Both the position numbers and the translations under genes were made by a program. A stretch of 64,000 bases of DNA from Dorea formicigenerans (GTDB lineage: Bacteria; Bacillota; Clostridia; Lachnospirales; Lachnospiraceae). Shown in pieces: positions 1 through 9,997 of the stretch (its first letter is position 1; each line of letters begins with the position of its first letter). Location of the stretch: assembly GCF_025150245.1 (NCBI RefSeq), contig NZ_CP102279.1, positions 1,237,423-1,301,422 on the forward strand, written 5' to 3'. The notes under the pieces were generated by a model. That model did not search any database. It was not told the DNA's origin and was given only the letters and a program-made list of their open reading frames with translations.

Positions 1-2
1 AT

Positions 3-188
3 AATTCAGTGATGGATTCTGTAAATTTAGATGAAATCCGAGAGAAAGCTATGAATGAACTTGGTATGGTATATGCAACTTCTGATCAGGTGATTGAATA
101 TGAAAGCCCTTCTGGAGATTATGTGAAGCAATACGAAGGAATTCCGGAGGATGGAGTACTTGCCCAGTCTGATAAGAATGCGAAATAG
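3..188 (+). CDS. ftsL: FtsL-like cell division protein, C-terminal part (5' truncated)
   Basis: The frame entering from the left edge encodes the last 61 residues of a protein and stops at 186-188. It reads ...VNLDEIREKAMNELGMVYA..., the pattern at the end of the FtsL/DivIC-type extracytoplasmic coiled coil, followed by a short acidic polar tail. The transmembrane helix would lie before the window. FtsL is a bitopic divisome protein that works with DivIB and DivIC at the septum. Its place 8 bases before a class B PBP is the standard ftsL-ftsI order of the dcw cluster, and that synteny carries much of the call because FtsL sequences are poorly conserved. Confidence 0.75.
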   Translation, partial: NSVMDSVNLDEIREKAMNELGMVYATSDQVIEYESPSGDYVKQYEGIPEDGVLAQSDKNAK

Positions 189-196
189 GTGATAGA

Positions 197-2122
197 ATGG
201 CAAGAAGACCAAGAAAAAACAAATTTCGAAAAAAATTTACAAAACTTATGCAAAAAAAGCTAGTATTACTCTTCGCGGGGATTGTACTGGCTTTTGCTTT
301 ATTGGTAGGAAGAATTACTTATATCAATGCTTTTAATGGGGATAAATATTCTAAAATCGTGCTGGATCAGCAACAGTATCAGAGTAGAACGATTCCATTT
401 AAACGAGGTGATATTGTAGACCGGAATGGCACGAAGCTTGCAACAAGCCAGCGGGTATACAATGTGATTCTGGATGCAAAGGTCATGAACAGTGATGAAA
501 AATATGTTGACCCGACAATTCAGGTGTTGGCAGACTGTTTTGGACTTGATAAAAGTGACGTGGAAGATCAAGTGGAGGAGAATCCGAACAGCCGTTATCT
601 GATTATGAAAAAGGGTGTCAGTTATGAAAAAGCTCAGGAGTTCGAAAAGATAGATGAGGATGATGAGAATTATCCGAATGTCAATGGAATCTGGCTGGAA
701 GAGGATTATGTGAGAACATATCCGTATAATACACTGGCCAGTGATGTGATTGGCTTTACCGTGTCTGGAAATGTGGGAAGTAATGGAATCGAGGCTTCTT
801 ATAATTCCATTTTAAATGGTACAGATGGCAGAGAATATGGATATCTGAGCGAAGATTCATCTTATGAAAAGACAGTGAAGGAAGCCCAGAACGGAGATAC
901 GGTTGTGTCAACAATTGATCTTCAGGTACAGAGTGTAGTGGAAAAATATATTACACAGTTCAACGAGAAGAACCGTTCCGGTACGACACTTGGAAGTAAG
1001 AATACGGCAGTTATGGTTATGAATCCGCAAAATGGAGAGATTCTTGCAGAGGCAACTTATCCGAATTATGATCTCAACAATCCACGTGATCTGACAAAAC
1101 TACACACAGAAGAAGAACTGGCAGCACTGTCTGATGAGGAGAAAGTCAAAGAACTGAATTCACTTTGGAATAATTTCTGCATCAGCAGTGGATATGAGCC
1201 AGGTTCCACATTTAAACCGTTTACCATATCGGAAGGTCTGGATCTTGGAGTGCTGACCGGAGATGAAAGTTATGTCTGCAATGGTGTTCTTCACGTAGGA
1301 GACCATGATATTCACTGTAGTAACCGTGATGGACATGGAACACAGTCATTAAAAGTAGCTTTGGAAAATTCCTGTAATGTTGCACTGATGCAGATCGGTT
1401 CAGCAATAGGAAAAGAGCAGTTTGTAAGATATCAGCAGTTGTTTGGATTTGGACAGTCTACTGGAATTGATCTTCCGGGAGAAGCAGCAGGACTTTTATA
1501 CTCACTAGAGGATATGGATTCCTCTACGCTGGCTACCAACGCGTTTGGACAGAACTTTAATGTTACAATGACTCAGCTTGCAGCATCGTTTTGTTCACTG
1601 ATCAACGGCGGAAATTACTATGAGCCACATGTGGTAAAGCAGATTCAGGATGAAAATGGAAATGTGACGGAAAATAAAGATCCGGTTCTTGTAAGACATA
1701 CCATTTCTAAGGAGACGAGTGATATTATCAAAGATTATATGCTTGGAGTTGTGGAAGAAGGAACAGCTAAGACTGCGGCAGTAGAAGGTTATGACGTTGG
1801 AGGTAAGACTGGAACTGCGGAAAAACTGCCAAGAGGAAATGGAAAGTATCTAGTCTCTTTTATTGGATATGCACCACAGGAAAATCCACAGGTCATGGTC
1901 TACGTTGTGATTGACGAGCCAAATGTGGATAATCAGGCAAACAGTAAACTGGCAACGACAATGGCATCTCAGATTATGACAGAGATATTGCCGTATCTCG
2001 GAGTAGAAAAATCTGCAGATGCTAAGGCAGCAGATGCAAAATCATCTGATAGCAGTGCGAGCAGTGACAGCAGTGGTGATACACCAGATGACATGGCAAC
2101 AGAGTCCGGTGACGGAGAATAG
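197..2122 (+). CDS. Class B penicillin-binding protein (FtsI/PBP2B/SpoVD family)
   Basis: A 641-residue septal peptidoglycan transpeptidase. A lysine/arginine-rich cytoplasmic start is followed by one membrane helix (about residues 20-42), a PBP dimerisation domain and the transpeptidase domain. All three active-site motifs are intact: STFK (nucleophile Ser about 337), SCN (about 392) and KTG in GGKTGTAEK (about 536). The tail after residue 600 is a low-complexity Ala/Ser/Asp stretch; there is no PASTA domain of the kind found in B. subtilis SpoVD. It lies 8 bases after ftsL and ahead of a second PBP of the same class, so one of the two probably serves vegetative division and the other sporulation; the sequence does not say which. 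Confidence 0.93.
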   Translation: MARRPRKNKFRKKFTKLMQKKLVLLFAGIVLAFALLVGRITYINAFNGDKYSKIVLDQQQYQSRTIPFKRGDIVDRNGTKLATSQRVYNVILDAKVMNSDEKYVDPTIQVLADCFGLDKSDVEDQVEENPNSRYLIMKKGVSYEKAQEFEKIDEDDENYPNVNGIWLEEDYVRTYPYNTLASDVIGFTVSGNVGSNGIEASYNSILNGTDGREYGYLSEDSSYEKTVKEAQNGDTVVSTIDLQVQSVVEKYITQFNEKNRSGTTLGSKNTAVMVMNPQNGEILAEATYPNYDLNNPRDLTKLHTEEELAALSDEEKVKELNSLWNNFCISSGYEPGSTFKPFTISEGLDLGVLTGDESYVCNGVLHVGDHDIHCSNRDGHGTQSLKVALENSCNVALMQIGSAIGKEQFVRYQQLFGFGQSTGIDLPGEAAGLLYSLEDMDSSTLATNAFGQNFNVTMTQLAASFCSLINGGNYYEPHVVKQIQDENGNVTENKDPVLVRHTISKETSDIIKDYMLGVVEEGTAKTAAVEGYDVGGKTGTAEKLPRGNGKYLVSFIGYAPQENPQVMVYVVIDEPNVDNQANSKLATTMASQIMTEILPYLGVEKSADAKAADAKSSDSSASSDSSGDTPDDMATESGDGE

Positions 2123-2167
2123 ATATATTTGAAAATTAACAGGAAAAATTAAATATGAAAATGAATA

Positions 2168-2220
2168 ACCTCGGAAGTGTCCTAATAAATTGATAAAAAC
2201 AGCGCTTCTGAGGTTTTTTT
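2168..2220 (+). terminator. Rho-independent terminator after the first PBP
   Basis: A hairpin with 12-bp arms (ACCTCGGAAGTG and CGCTTCTGAGGT, two G-U pairs) runs into seven T residues. It ends 3 bases before the earliest possible start codon of the next PBP, so it may separate or attenuate the two PBP genes inside the cluster. Confidence 0.75.
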
Positions 2221-2223
2221 GTA

Positions 2224-3957
2224 TTGAGAAATAAAACATATAATAAAAGGAAAATTATGATTGTGTTTTTAGCGGCACTTTTGATGATTTTGGGTCTGAT
2301 AGGACGAATGGTCTATCTGATGGTTTTTGATGCGGAGTATTATCAGAAAAAGGCGGAAGATCTTCACGAGCGGGAACGAAAGATTAAGGCAGCCAGAGGA
2401 GAAATTATCGATACGAATGGTACAGTGCTGGCAACAAACCGGACGGTGTGTACAATTTCGGTCATACATAGCCAGATTAAGGAACCAGAGGTGGTGATAA
2501 AAAAACTGAGCAAATGTCTGGGCATGGAGGAAGCGGAAGTTAGAAAGCGGGTGGAGAAGGTGTCTTCCATGGAACGGATTAAGACGAATGTTGATAAGGA
2601 GACAGGGGATAAGATACGGGAAATGGAACTTGCCGGAGTGAAAGTGGATGAAGATTTTAAACGGTACTATCCGTATAATGAGCTTGCTTCGAAGGTGATT
2701 GGATTTACCGGTGGTGATAATCAGGGAATCATTGGACTGGAAGTGAGATACGAAGATTACCTAAAGGGGAGTAACGGCAGGATTCTGACAACGACAGATG
2801 CAAGAGGTATTGAACTGGAGGGTGTAGCTGAAGACCGGGTAGAACCGGTGGCAGGCAAGACACTTCAAATCAGTATGGACTATAATATTCAGATGTACGC
2901 CCAACAGATGGCAGAAAAAGTCATGGAAGAAAAACAGGCGGATAAGGTTGCGATTCTTCTTATGAATCCACAAAACGGAGAAATCCTTGCCATGGTAAAT
3001 GTACCGGAATTTGATCTGAACGAACCATTTACGTTGAATCAGGATCAGGAAATTTCAGAAAAATCAAAAGAAGATTTGAATCAGATGTGGAGAAATGGAT
3101 GCATCAATGATACATATGAGCCGGGTTCCACTTTTAAAATTATTACAGCGTCAGCCTGTCTGGAAGAAAGGGTGGTATCTCTTTCAGATACATTTTCCTG
3201 TCCGGGCTACCGGATCGTGGAAGACCGGAAAATCCGGTGTCACAAAGTAGGGGGACATGGAGCTGAAACATTTGTACAAGGGATACAGAATTCCTGTAAT
3301 CCGGTATTTATTGACATTGGACTGAGATTGGGAACAGGACGATTCTGTGATTATTTTGAACAGTTCGGGCTTCTTGGGAAGACGGGAGTAGATCTTCCGG
3401 GGGAAGCAGCAACGATTATGCATAAGGAAGAAAATATTGGTCAGGTGGAGCTTGCGACCATGAGTTTCGGTCAGTCCTTTCAAGTGACACCGATTCAGAT
3501 GGCAGCGACCGTGAGTGCTCTGGTCAATGGGGGAAAGCGCGTGACACCACATTTTGGAGTCCGGATACTGGACAAAGATAAAGAGACAGTACGGGAATTA
3601 AAATATGACGATGGAAAGCAAATCGTGTCGGAAGAAACTTCCAGGACAATGCAGGCATTGCTGGAAAGTGTTGTGTCAGAGGGATCCGGGAAAAATGCAA
3701 AGATCGAAGGATACCATATTGGTGGAAAGACAGCTACGTCTCAGACACTTCCAAGAAGTGCGAATAAGTATATTTCTTCTTTTATAGGGTTTGCACCGGC
3801 TGCCAATCCGCAGATTCTCGGCATGTGTGTCATTTATAACCCACAGGGTGTATACTACGGGGGGACCATCGCAGCTCCGGTGATCCGGGATATATTTGAC
3901 AACATATTCCCGTATCTTGGCATTGAAAAAGACGTCGAAATGCAGTATACTAACTAA
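2224..3957 (+). CDS. Second class B penicillin-binding protein, with KTA replacing KTG
   Basis: A 577-residue paralogue of the preceding PBP: N-terminal membrane helix, dimerisation domain and transpeptidase domain. STFK (Ser about 302) and SCN are present, but the third motif reads GGKTATSQ, so the usual KTG glycine is alanine. The TTG start at 2224 directly follows the terminator T-tract and has no ribosome binding site. ATG 2257, preceded by AAAAGG at 6 bases, is a good alternative but would leave almost no cytoplasmic tail before the membrane helix. A SpoVD-type role in spore cortex or septum synthesis is possible by position. There is no PASTA domain. Confidence 0.88.
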   Translation: MRNKTYNKRKIMIVFLAALLMILGLIGRMVYLMVFDAEYYQKKAEDLHERERKIKAARGEIIDTNGTVLATNRTVCTISVIHSQIKEPEVVIKKLSKCLGMEEAEVRKRVEKVSSMERIKTNVDKETGDKIREMELAGVKVDEDFKRYYPYNELASKVIGFTGGDNQGIIGLEVRYEDYLKGSNGRILTTTDARGIELEGVAEDRVEPVAGKTLQISMDYNIQMYAQQMAEKVMEEKQADKVAILLMNPQNGEILAMVNVPEFDLNEPFTLNQDQEISEKSKEDLNQMWRNGCINDTYEPGSTFKIITASACLEERVVSLSDTFSCPGYRIVEDRKIRCHKVGGHGAETFVQGIQNSCNPVFIDIGLRLGTGRFCDYFEQFGLLGKTGVDLPGEAATIMHKEENIGQVELATMSFGQSFQVTPIQMAATVSALVNGGKRVTPHFGVRILDKDKETVRELKYDDGKQIVSEETSRTMQALLESVVSEGSGKNAKIEGYHIGGKTATSQTLPRSANKYISSFIGFAPAANPQILGMCVIYNPQGVYYGGTIAAPVIRDIFDNIFPYLGIEKDVEMQYTN

Positions 3958-3991
3958 AGCAAAATGAACAAAAGAAATGAAGAGGTGTGTT

Positions 3992-4948
3992 ATGGATTAT
4001 ACGATATTTTTACCGGTGATTATTGCATTTGCACTGAGTGCGGTTATGGGGCCTTTGATCATTCCGGTGCTGAGAAGACTGAAAATGGATCAGACAGAAC
4101 GCGAGGATGGTGTGAAGTCTCATTTGAAAAAAGCAGGAACTCCGACTATGGGAGGAGTTATGATCCTGCTTAGTGTTGTGATCACATCCGTATTTTATAT
4201 TAAAGACTATCCGAAGATTATCCCAATCTTGTTTCTGACACTTGGATTCGGTCTGATTGGATTTTTAGACGATTATCTGAAAGTTGTTATGAAACGTTCT
4301 GATGGTTTATATCCAAAGCAGAAAATGGCACTTCAGATTGTAGTGACAGCAATTTTTGCGTTTTATATGGTAAAGTACAGTGGAGTTTCTCTTGCAATGC
4401 TGATTCCGTTCTCTGGTGGAAAGTATCTGGATATCGGCTGGCTTGCGATTCCTTTGATGTTCTTTGTCGTGATTGGTACTGTTAACGGAACAAATTTTAC
4501 AGATGGTCTGGATGGTCTTGCTTCAAGCGTGACTGTTCTGGTAGCAACATTTTTTACAGTTGTTGCAGTTGGAACAAAGAGTGGAATTGAGCCGATTACA
4601 TGTGCAGTTGTAGGTGCATTGCTTGGGTTTTTATTGTTTAATGTGTATCCGGCAAGTGTGTTTATGGGAGATACAGGATCTCTGGCACTGGGCGGTTTTG
4701 TTGCGTCCGCAGCTTATATGCTCCAGATGCCGATTTTTATTGTGATTGTCGGACTCATTTATCTGGTAGAAGTATTATCTGTTATGATTCAGGTAACTTA
4801 CTTTAAAAAGACAGGTGGAAAGAGATTTTTCAAAATGGCTCCGATTCATCATCATTTTGAATTATGTGGCTGGTCAGAAACAAGAGTCGTCGCTGTATTT
4901 TCCATTATTACAGCACTTCTGTGCCTGATCGCACTGATGGCCATGTAA
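3992..4948 (+). CDS. mraY: Phospho-N-acetylmuramoyl-pentapeptide-transferase
   Basis: MraY transfers phospho-MurNAc-pentapeptide from UDP to undecaprenyl phosphate, making lipid I in the membrane. The 318-residue polytopic protein shows the family signatures FLDDYLKV, NFTDGLDGLA, FMGDTGSLALGG (catalytic Asp region) and the histidine cluster MAPIHHHFE near the end. Start chosen at ATG 3992, six bases after AGAGG; an in-frame ATG at 3977 lacks a ribosome binding site. It is followed by murD, the usual dcw order. Confidence 0.96.
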   Translation: MDYTIFLPVIIAFALSAVMGPLIIPVLRRLKMDQTEREDGVKSHLKKAGTPTMGGVMILLSVVITSVFYIKDYPKIIPILFLTLGFGLIGFLDDYLKVVMKRSDGLYPKQKMALQIVVTAIFAFYMVKYSGVSLAMLIPFSGGKYLDIGWLAIPLMFFVVIGTVNGTNFTDGLDGLASSVTVLVATFFTVVAVGTKSGIEPITCAVVGALLGFLLFNVYPASVFMGDTGSLALGGFVASAAYMLQMPIFIVIVGLIYLVEVLSVMIQVTYFKKTGGKRFFKMAPIHHHFELCGWSETRVVAVFSIITALLCLIALMAM

Positions 4949-5061
4949 TGATGCCAAATCTCAAAAGTCCGAAGCATGGAGCCGAGGCATTACGTGAAGT
5001 AGAGAGAAAATATGAAAATACCGAATCGCGAGATTGGGTATGAATGCAGGAGGAAGATAAA

Positions 5062-6414
5062 ATGGTAGTAGCAGGAAAGAAAGTGCTGGTATTCGGTTCT
5101 GGAATCAGTGGAATCGGGGCAGTGAAATTACTGGAAGAAAATGGAGCGGATGTGGTGCTCTATGACGGAAATGAAAAACTGACTGAAGCAGACGTGCGCG
5201 CAAAGCTTCAGGAAGGAAGCAAAGCCCGGATCATAATCGGTGCTTTTCCAGAGGAACTTCCAAATACGCTGGATCTGGTGATCTTAAGTCCGGGTGTACC
5301 GACAGATCTTCCGATTATTTTAAAGATGAAAGAAAAAGAGATTCCGGTTATCGGAGAAGTGGAACTTGCATATACATTTGGTAAGGGAGACGTACTTGCA
5401 ATTACTGGAACGAATGGCAAGACGACAACAACAACACTTCTCGGTGAGATCATGAAGGCTTACCAGGATGATGTGTTCGTAGTTGGAAATATCGGGAATC
5501 CGTATACTGTTGCAGCAGATCTTATGACAGAGCATTCCATTGCCGTGGCAGAGATGAGTAGTTTTCAGCTAGAGAGTATCGTGGCATTCCGCCCAAACGT
5601 AAGTGCGATCCTGAATTATACACCGGATCATTTGAACCGGCATCATACGATGGAAGCTTATATTGCTGCTAAGGAGAACATTGCAAGAAATCAGACAGAA
5701 GACGATTATTGTGTTCTGAACTATGAAGAGCCGGTTATGCGTAAATTCGCAGAGACATTAAAGTGTCATGTTCTGTTCTTCAGCAGTCAGCATAAGCTGG
5801 AAAAAGGTATTTATCTGGATAACGATAAAATTATTTACAAGAATCCGGATGAAGTCGAAGTCTGCCATGTTGACGAACTTCAGATTTTAGGAACGCACAA
5901 TTATGAAAATGTTATGGCAGCTGTATGCATGGCAGCTGTTTATGGCGTTCCGATGGAGACGATCAGGAAGGCAATTCTTGCATTTAAAGGAGTTGCACAT
6001 CGTATAGAATATGTGGCTGAGAAAAACGGAGTTGTTTATTACAATGATTCTAAAGGAACGAATCCGGATGCCGCGATTAAGGCAATCCAGGCAATGCGCC
6101 GGCCGACAATCCTGTTAGGCGGGGGATACGACAAGGATTCTGAGTATACAGAGTGGATTAACAGTTTTGATGGAAAAGTCAAGAAACTGATCCTGATGGG
6201 GGCGACAAAAGAAAAGATTGCGAGAGACTGTGAAAAATGTGATTTTCATGATTATGTGTATGTGGACACATTTGAAGAAGCTATGAATCTTGCAGTGGAG
6301 ATGGCAGAGCCAGGAGATGCAGTGCTTCTGTCTCCGGCGTGTGCAAGCTGGGGCATGTTCCCGAATTATGAAGTACGTGGAGATAAATTTAAAGAGATTG
6401 TAAATTCCTTATAA
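5062..6414 (+). CDS. murD: UDP-N-acetylmuramoylalanine--D-glutamate ligase
   Basis: MurD adds D-glutamate to UDP-MurNAc-L-Ala in the cytoplasm using ATP. The 450-residue product has an N-terminal Rossmann-type domain (VLVFGSGISG), the Mur-ligase P-loop GTNGKTTTT (about residues 115-123), the NYTPDHLNRH segment and the C-terminal HRIEYV...NDSKGTNPDA motif. Start taken at ATG 5062 behind AGGAGG (5048-5053); the in-frame ATG 5044 precedes that site. The 113-bp gap before it contains GCCGAGGCATT, a core shared with the dispersed palindrome near 43.8 kb. ftsW follows after 14 bases. Confidence 0.96.
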   Translation: MVVAGKKVLVFGSGISGIGAVKLLEENGADVVLYDGNEKLTEADVRAKLQEGSKARIIIGAFPEELPNTLDLVILSPGVPTDLPIILKMKEKEIPVIGEVELAYTFGKGDVLAITGTNGKTTTTTLLGEIMKAYQDDVFVVGNIGNPYTVAADLMTEHSIAVAEMSSFQLESIVAFRPNVSAILNYTPDHLNRHHTMEAYIAAKENIARNQTEDDYCVLNYEEPVMRKFAETLKCHVLFFSSQHKLEKGIYLDNDKIIYKNPDEVEVCHVDELQILGTHNYENVMAAVCMAAVYGVPMETIRKAILAFKGVAHRIEYVAEKNGVVYYNDSKGTNPDAAIKAIQAMRRPTILLGGGYDKDSEYTEWINSFDGKVKKLILMGATKEKIARDCEKCDFHDYVYVDTFEEAMNLAVEMAEPGDAVLLSPACASWGMFPNYEVRGDKFKEIVNSL

Positions 6415-6428
6415 GGAGTGCGAATGGA

Positions 6429-7538
6429 TTGACACGTATGGCAGCAAGAGGCAGATACGATTATACGCTCCTGACAGTACTGGGAATTCTGGTGCTGTCA
6501 GGTCTTATCATTCTGTATAGTACAAGTGCGTATAATGGGGAAGTGAAATTCTGTGACAGTTCCTATTATCTGAAAAAGCAGGTATTTGCGACTTGTCTTG
6601 GTTTTCTGGCAATGTTTTTTACTGCACAGCTTGATTATCACAGATTGAAGAACATAGCGTGGCTTTGTTACCTTGTGGCGCTGCTTTTGTCGATTGCTGT
6701 TATATTTGTGGGTAGGGAGTATAATGGTTCCAAGCGCTGGCTTGCACTTGGTCCGCTGTCATTTCAACCATCGGAATTTGCAAAGGTTGCGGTTATTTTA
6801 TTTCTGGCTTCTTACGTCACACGCAATGTGAAAAAAATGTACCGTATGCGGACATTGATAAAAGTCATGATAGTTGTGCTACCGGTAGTAGGATTGGTCG
6901 GAGCCAGTAACTTGAGCACAGCAATCATTATTCTGAGTATAGCAGTCGTTTTGATTTTTGTGGCGAGTCCAAAGTACGGGCAGTTTATTTTTCTGGGAGT
7001 GGCCGGGGCAGGATTTATGGGAATCTTTCTTGCTTTGGAGAGCTACCGGCTGGAACGGCTTGCAGTCTGGAAGAATCCGGAAGCTTATGAAAAGGGATAT
7101 CAGACTCTGCAGGGATTGTATGCAATTGGGAGTGGAGGATTATTTGGAAGAGGGCTGGGACAGAGTATTCAAAAGCTTGGCTTTGTACCGGAAGCCCAAA
7201 ATGATATGATTTTTTCCATCATTTGTGAAGAACTTGGATTATTTGGCGCATGTTTTATTCTGATGCTTTTTCTGCTTCTGATCTGGCGTTTTTTTGTTAT
7301 TGCAACGCAGGCAAAAGATCTGTTTGGGGCATTGATTGCTTCCGGGGCAATGGCACATATGATGATTCAGGTCATCTTAAATATTGCGGTCGTGACCAAT
7401 ACGATCCCCAATACTGGAATTACGTTGCCATTCATTAGTTATGGCGGAACTTCAGTTGTATTTTTACTGGTAGAAATGGGGCTTGTACTAAGCGTCTCGA
7501 AAAATGGAAGTTACTGTGAAGAGGAGATTACAGAATAA
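6429..7538 (+). CDS. ftsW: SEDS-family glycosyltransferase FtsW/SpoVE
   Basis: A 369-residue polytopic SEDS protein that polymerises lipid II at the septum with a partner class B PBP. Family signatures are SKRWLALGPLSFQPSEFAK, the GLGQSIQKLGFVPEAQNDMIF stretch and LPFISYGGTS near the C terminus. Translation probably begins at TTG 6429, ten bases after AAGGAG; ATG 6438 is the alternative. It could be the sporulation paralogue SpoVE, since the two cannot be told apart by motif. The expected next gene, murG, is absent: divIB follows after 13 bases. Confidence 0.92.
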   Translation: MTRMAARGRYDYTLLTVLGILVLSGLIILYSTSAYNGEVKFCDSSYYLKKQVFATCLGFLAMFFTAQLDYHRLKNIAWLCYLVALLLSIAVIFVGREYNGSKRWLALGPLSFQPSEFAKVAVILFLASYVTRNVKKMYRMRTLIKVMIVVLPVVGLVGASNLSTAIIILSIAVVLIFVASPKYGQFIFLGVAGAGFMGIFLALESYRLERLAVWKNPEAYEKGYQTLQGLYAIGSGGLFGRGLGQSIQKLGFVPEAQNDMIFSIICEELGLFGACFILMLFLLLIWRFFVIATQAKDLFGALIASGAMAHMMIQVILNIAVVTNTIPNTGITLPFISYGGTSVVFLLVEMGLVLSVSKNGSYCEEEITE

Positions 7539-7551
7539 GGAGCAGGGGTGA

Positions 7552-8355
7552 ATGAAAAGGGAAGAATACCTGGACGACTATCAAGATCATGCAGAAAGAC
7601 GTCCGAAAAAGAAAAAAAAGAAGAAAAAACGAAAACATAGAGTTTATGCTTTTTTTGTATTGCTCTTTGCCTTTTTAATTCTTGTACTTGGAATTTTTAT
7701 TTTGTTTCATGTCCAGAAAGTAGAAGTGAAGGGAAATGATTATTGCAGTACAGAAGAAATTGTAAAATCTGTTCAGAACGATAAATATTCGGTCAATGGG
7801 CTGTATGTGCTTGCAAAATATAAACTCGGTTATGGAAAACAGCCGGACTGTTTTGAAAGTATTAAGGTAAGCCTTAAAAATCCGTGGACGCTTAAGATTA
7901 TAGTTCAGGAGAAGAAAAGAATCGGATATGTAATGGATTCAGATGGAAAGTATTACTATTTTGACCAGGATGGTATGGTCGTAGATGTAGAGGAAGCACC
8001 GGTAGATGGAATTCCGCTTGTAGACGGTATGGATCCGGATGAACTTAAGCTTTACCACAAATTGAAAAAGAAAAGTTCGATTATCTATCAGGAGATACTG
8101 GAAGCTACCAGAGAGATGAAAAAGTACGAGTTGTCTGTCACAAAGATTATGTGTCGTTCTGACAGAATTTATGTGTACATCGGGAATGTATGTGTGAGCC
8201 TTGGAAATGATGTCACTTCCGTGAAAGTTGCGCAGATTCCTAAGATTCTTGAAAAGCTGGAAGGAAAAGAAGGAACGCTTCATCTGGAAAATTTTTCTGA
8301 TGAGAGTGACACAGCGACTTTTGATATTGGAGTTTTTCCGGAAGATGCAGGATAA
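7552..8355 (+). CDS. divIB: Cell division protein DivIB/FtsQ
   Basis: A 267-residue bitopic divisome protein. A very basic cytoplasmic segment (a run of lysines at about 19-28) precedes one membrane helix (about 31-54), then a POTRA domain beginning HVQKVEVKGNDYCSTEEIV, and an extracellular beta domain. Divergent in sequence, as is usual for FtsQ/DivIB; the call rests on domain layout and on its place between ftsW and ftsZ. The ATG follows GGAGCAGGGG. Confidence 0.88.
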   Translation: MKREEYLDDYQDHAERRPKKKKKKKKRKHRVYAFFVLLFAFLILVLGIFILFHVQKVEVKGNDYCSTEEIVKSVQNDKYSVNGLYVLAKYKLGYGKQPDCFESIKVSLKNPWTLKIIVQEKKRIGYVMDSDGKYYYFDQDGMVVDVEEAPVDGIPLVDGMDPDELKLYHKLKKKSSIIYQEILEATREMKKYELSVTKIMCRSDRIYVYIGNVCVSLGNDVTSVKVAQIPKILEKLEGKEGTLHLENFSDESDTATFDIGVFPEDAG

Positions 8356-8388
8356 AACAAAAAAAATTGAAAAAGTCATGAAATTCTA

Positions 8389-8417
8389 TTGATATTTTGG
8401 ACAAAAGTCTATATTAT
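8389..8417 (+). promoter_or_regulatory. Sigma-A promoter for ftsZ
   Basis: TTGATA (8389-8394), a 17-base spacer and TATTAT (8412-8417), in an AT-rich gap of 117 bp before ftsZ. It would start a transcript about 50 bases before the coding region, giving ftsZ its own promoter in addition to read-through from the dcw genes. Two TATAAT-like hexamers (8435, 8442) lie nearer but lack a matching -35. Confidence 0.65.
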
Positions 8418-8472
8418 AGAAATATATATGGGTGTATAATGTATAATAAGGATAACAAAGGAGGAGAAACCC

Positions 8473-9717
<1,245 letters not shown>

Positions 9718-9749
9718 GAATTCATATTAGAATACAAGATTGAATGAAT

Positions 9750-9790
9750 AAAAGAGTCAAAGAAACGAATAAGTTTCTTTGACTCTTTTT
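9750..9790 (+). terminator. Rho-independent terminator after ftsZ
   Basis: A perfect 17-bp stem (AAAAGAGTCAAAGAAAC and its complement) with a GAATAA loop, ending in a T-tract at 9786-9790. The T-tract is also the left end of the next palindrome. Confidence 0.9.
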
Positions 9791-9830
9791 GTATATAATA
9801 GGAAATTGCATTTCCTATTATATACAAAAA
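9786..9830. repeat. Perfect 21-bp palindrome behind the ftsZ terminator
   Basis: Arms 9786-9806 and 9810-9830 are exact complements around TGC; the core is ATAGGAAAT/ATTTCCTAT. A shorter relative with a similar core (CATATAGGA...TCCTATATG) lies at 21357-21383, also directly behind a terminator. Confidence 0.8.
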
Positions 9831-9931
9831 GCATCCGGCAGGATGCGCATTGCGGCGTACAATGATGATGTCGCAAACGACTGCCGCAGGCGCCAGAATA
9901 TGCCAAGGCACATTCTTTATTCATCATTGTA
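9831..9931. repeat. Structured intergenic element with competing inverted repeats
   Basis: Between ftsZ and spoIIGA. It contains a GCATCC/GGATGC hairpin (9831-9846), a nested stem GCGC-GCGGC-GTCG (9845-9873) pairing with CGAC-GCCGC-GCGC (9878-9893), an AGAAT..TGCC/GGCA..ATTCT hairpin (9895-9916), and a long-range pair TACAATGATGA (9858-9868) with TCATCATTGTA (9921-9931). The 3' half resembles the CGCAG..AGAATGCC..GGCATTCTT element at 43795 and 44209, so it is probably a degenerate member of that family. No open frame of note. Confidence 0.6.
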
Positions 9932-9997
9932 AAAATACATCGACAAAAAATTTGTTCATTTGTGGTAAATACATGAATTATGTCATATAAAATTACA

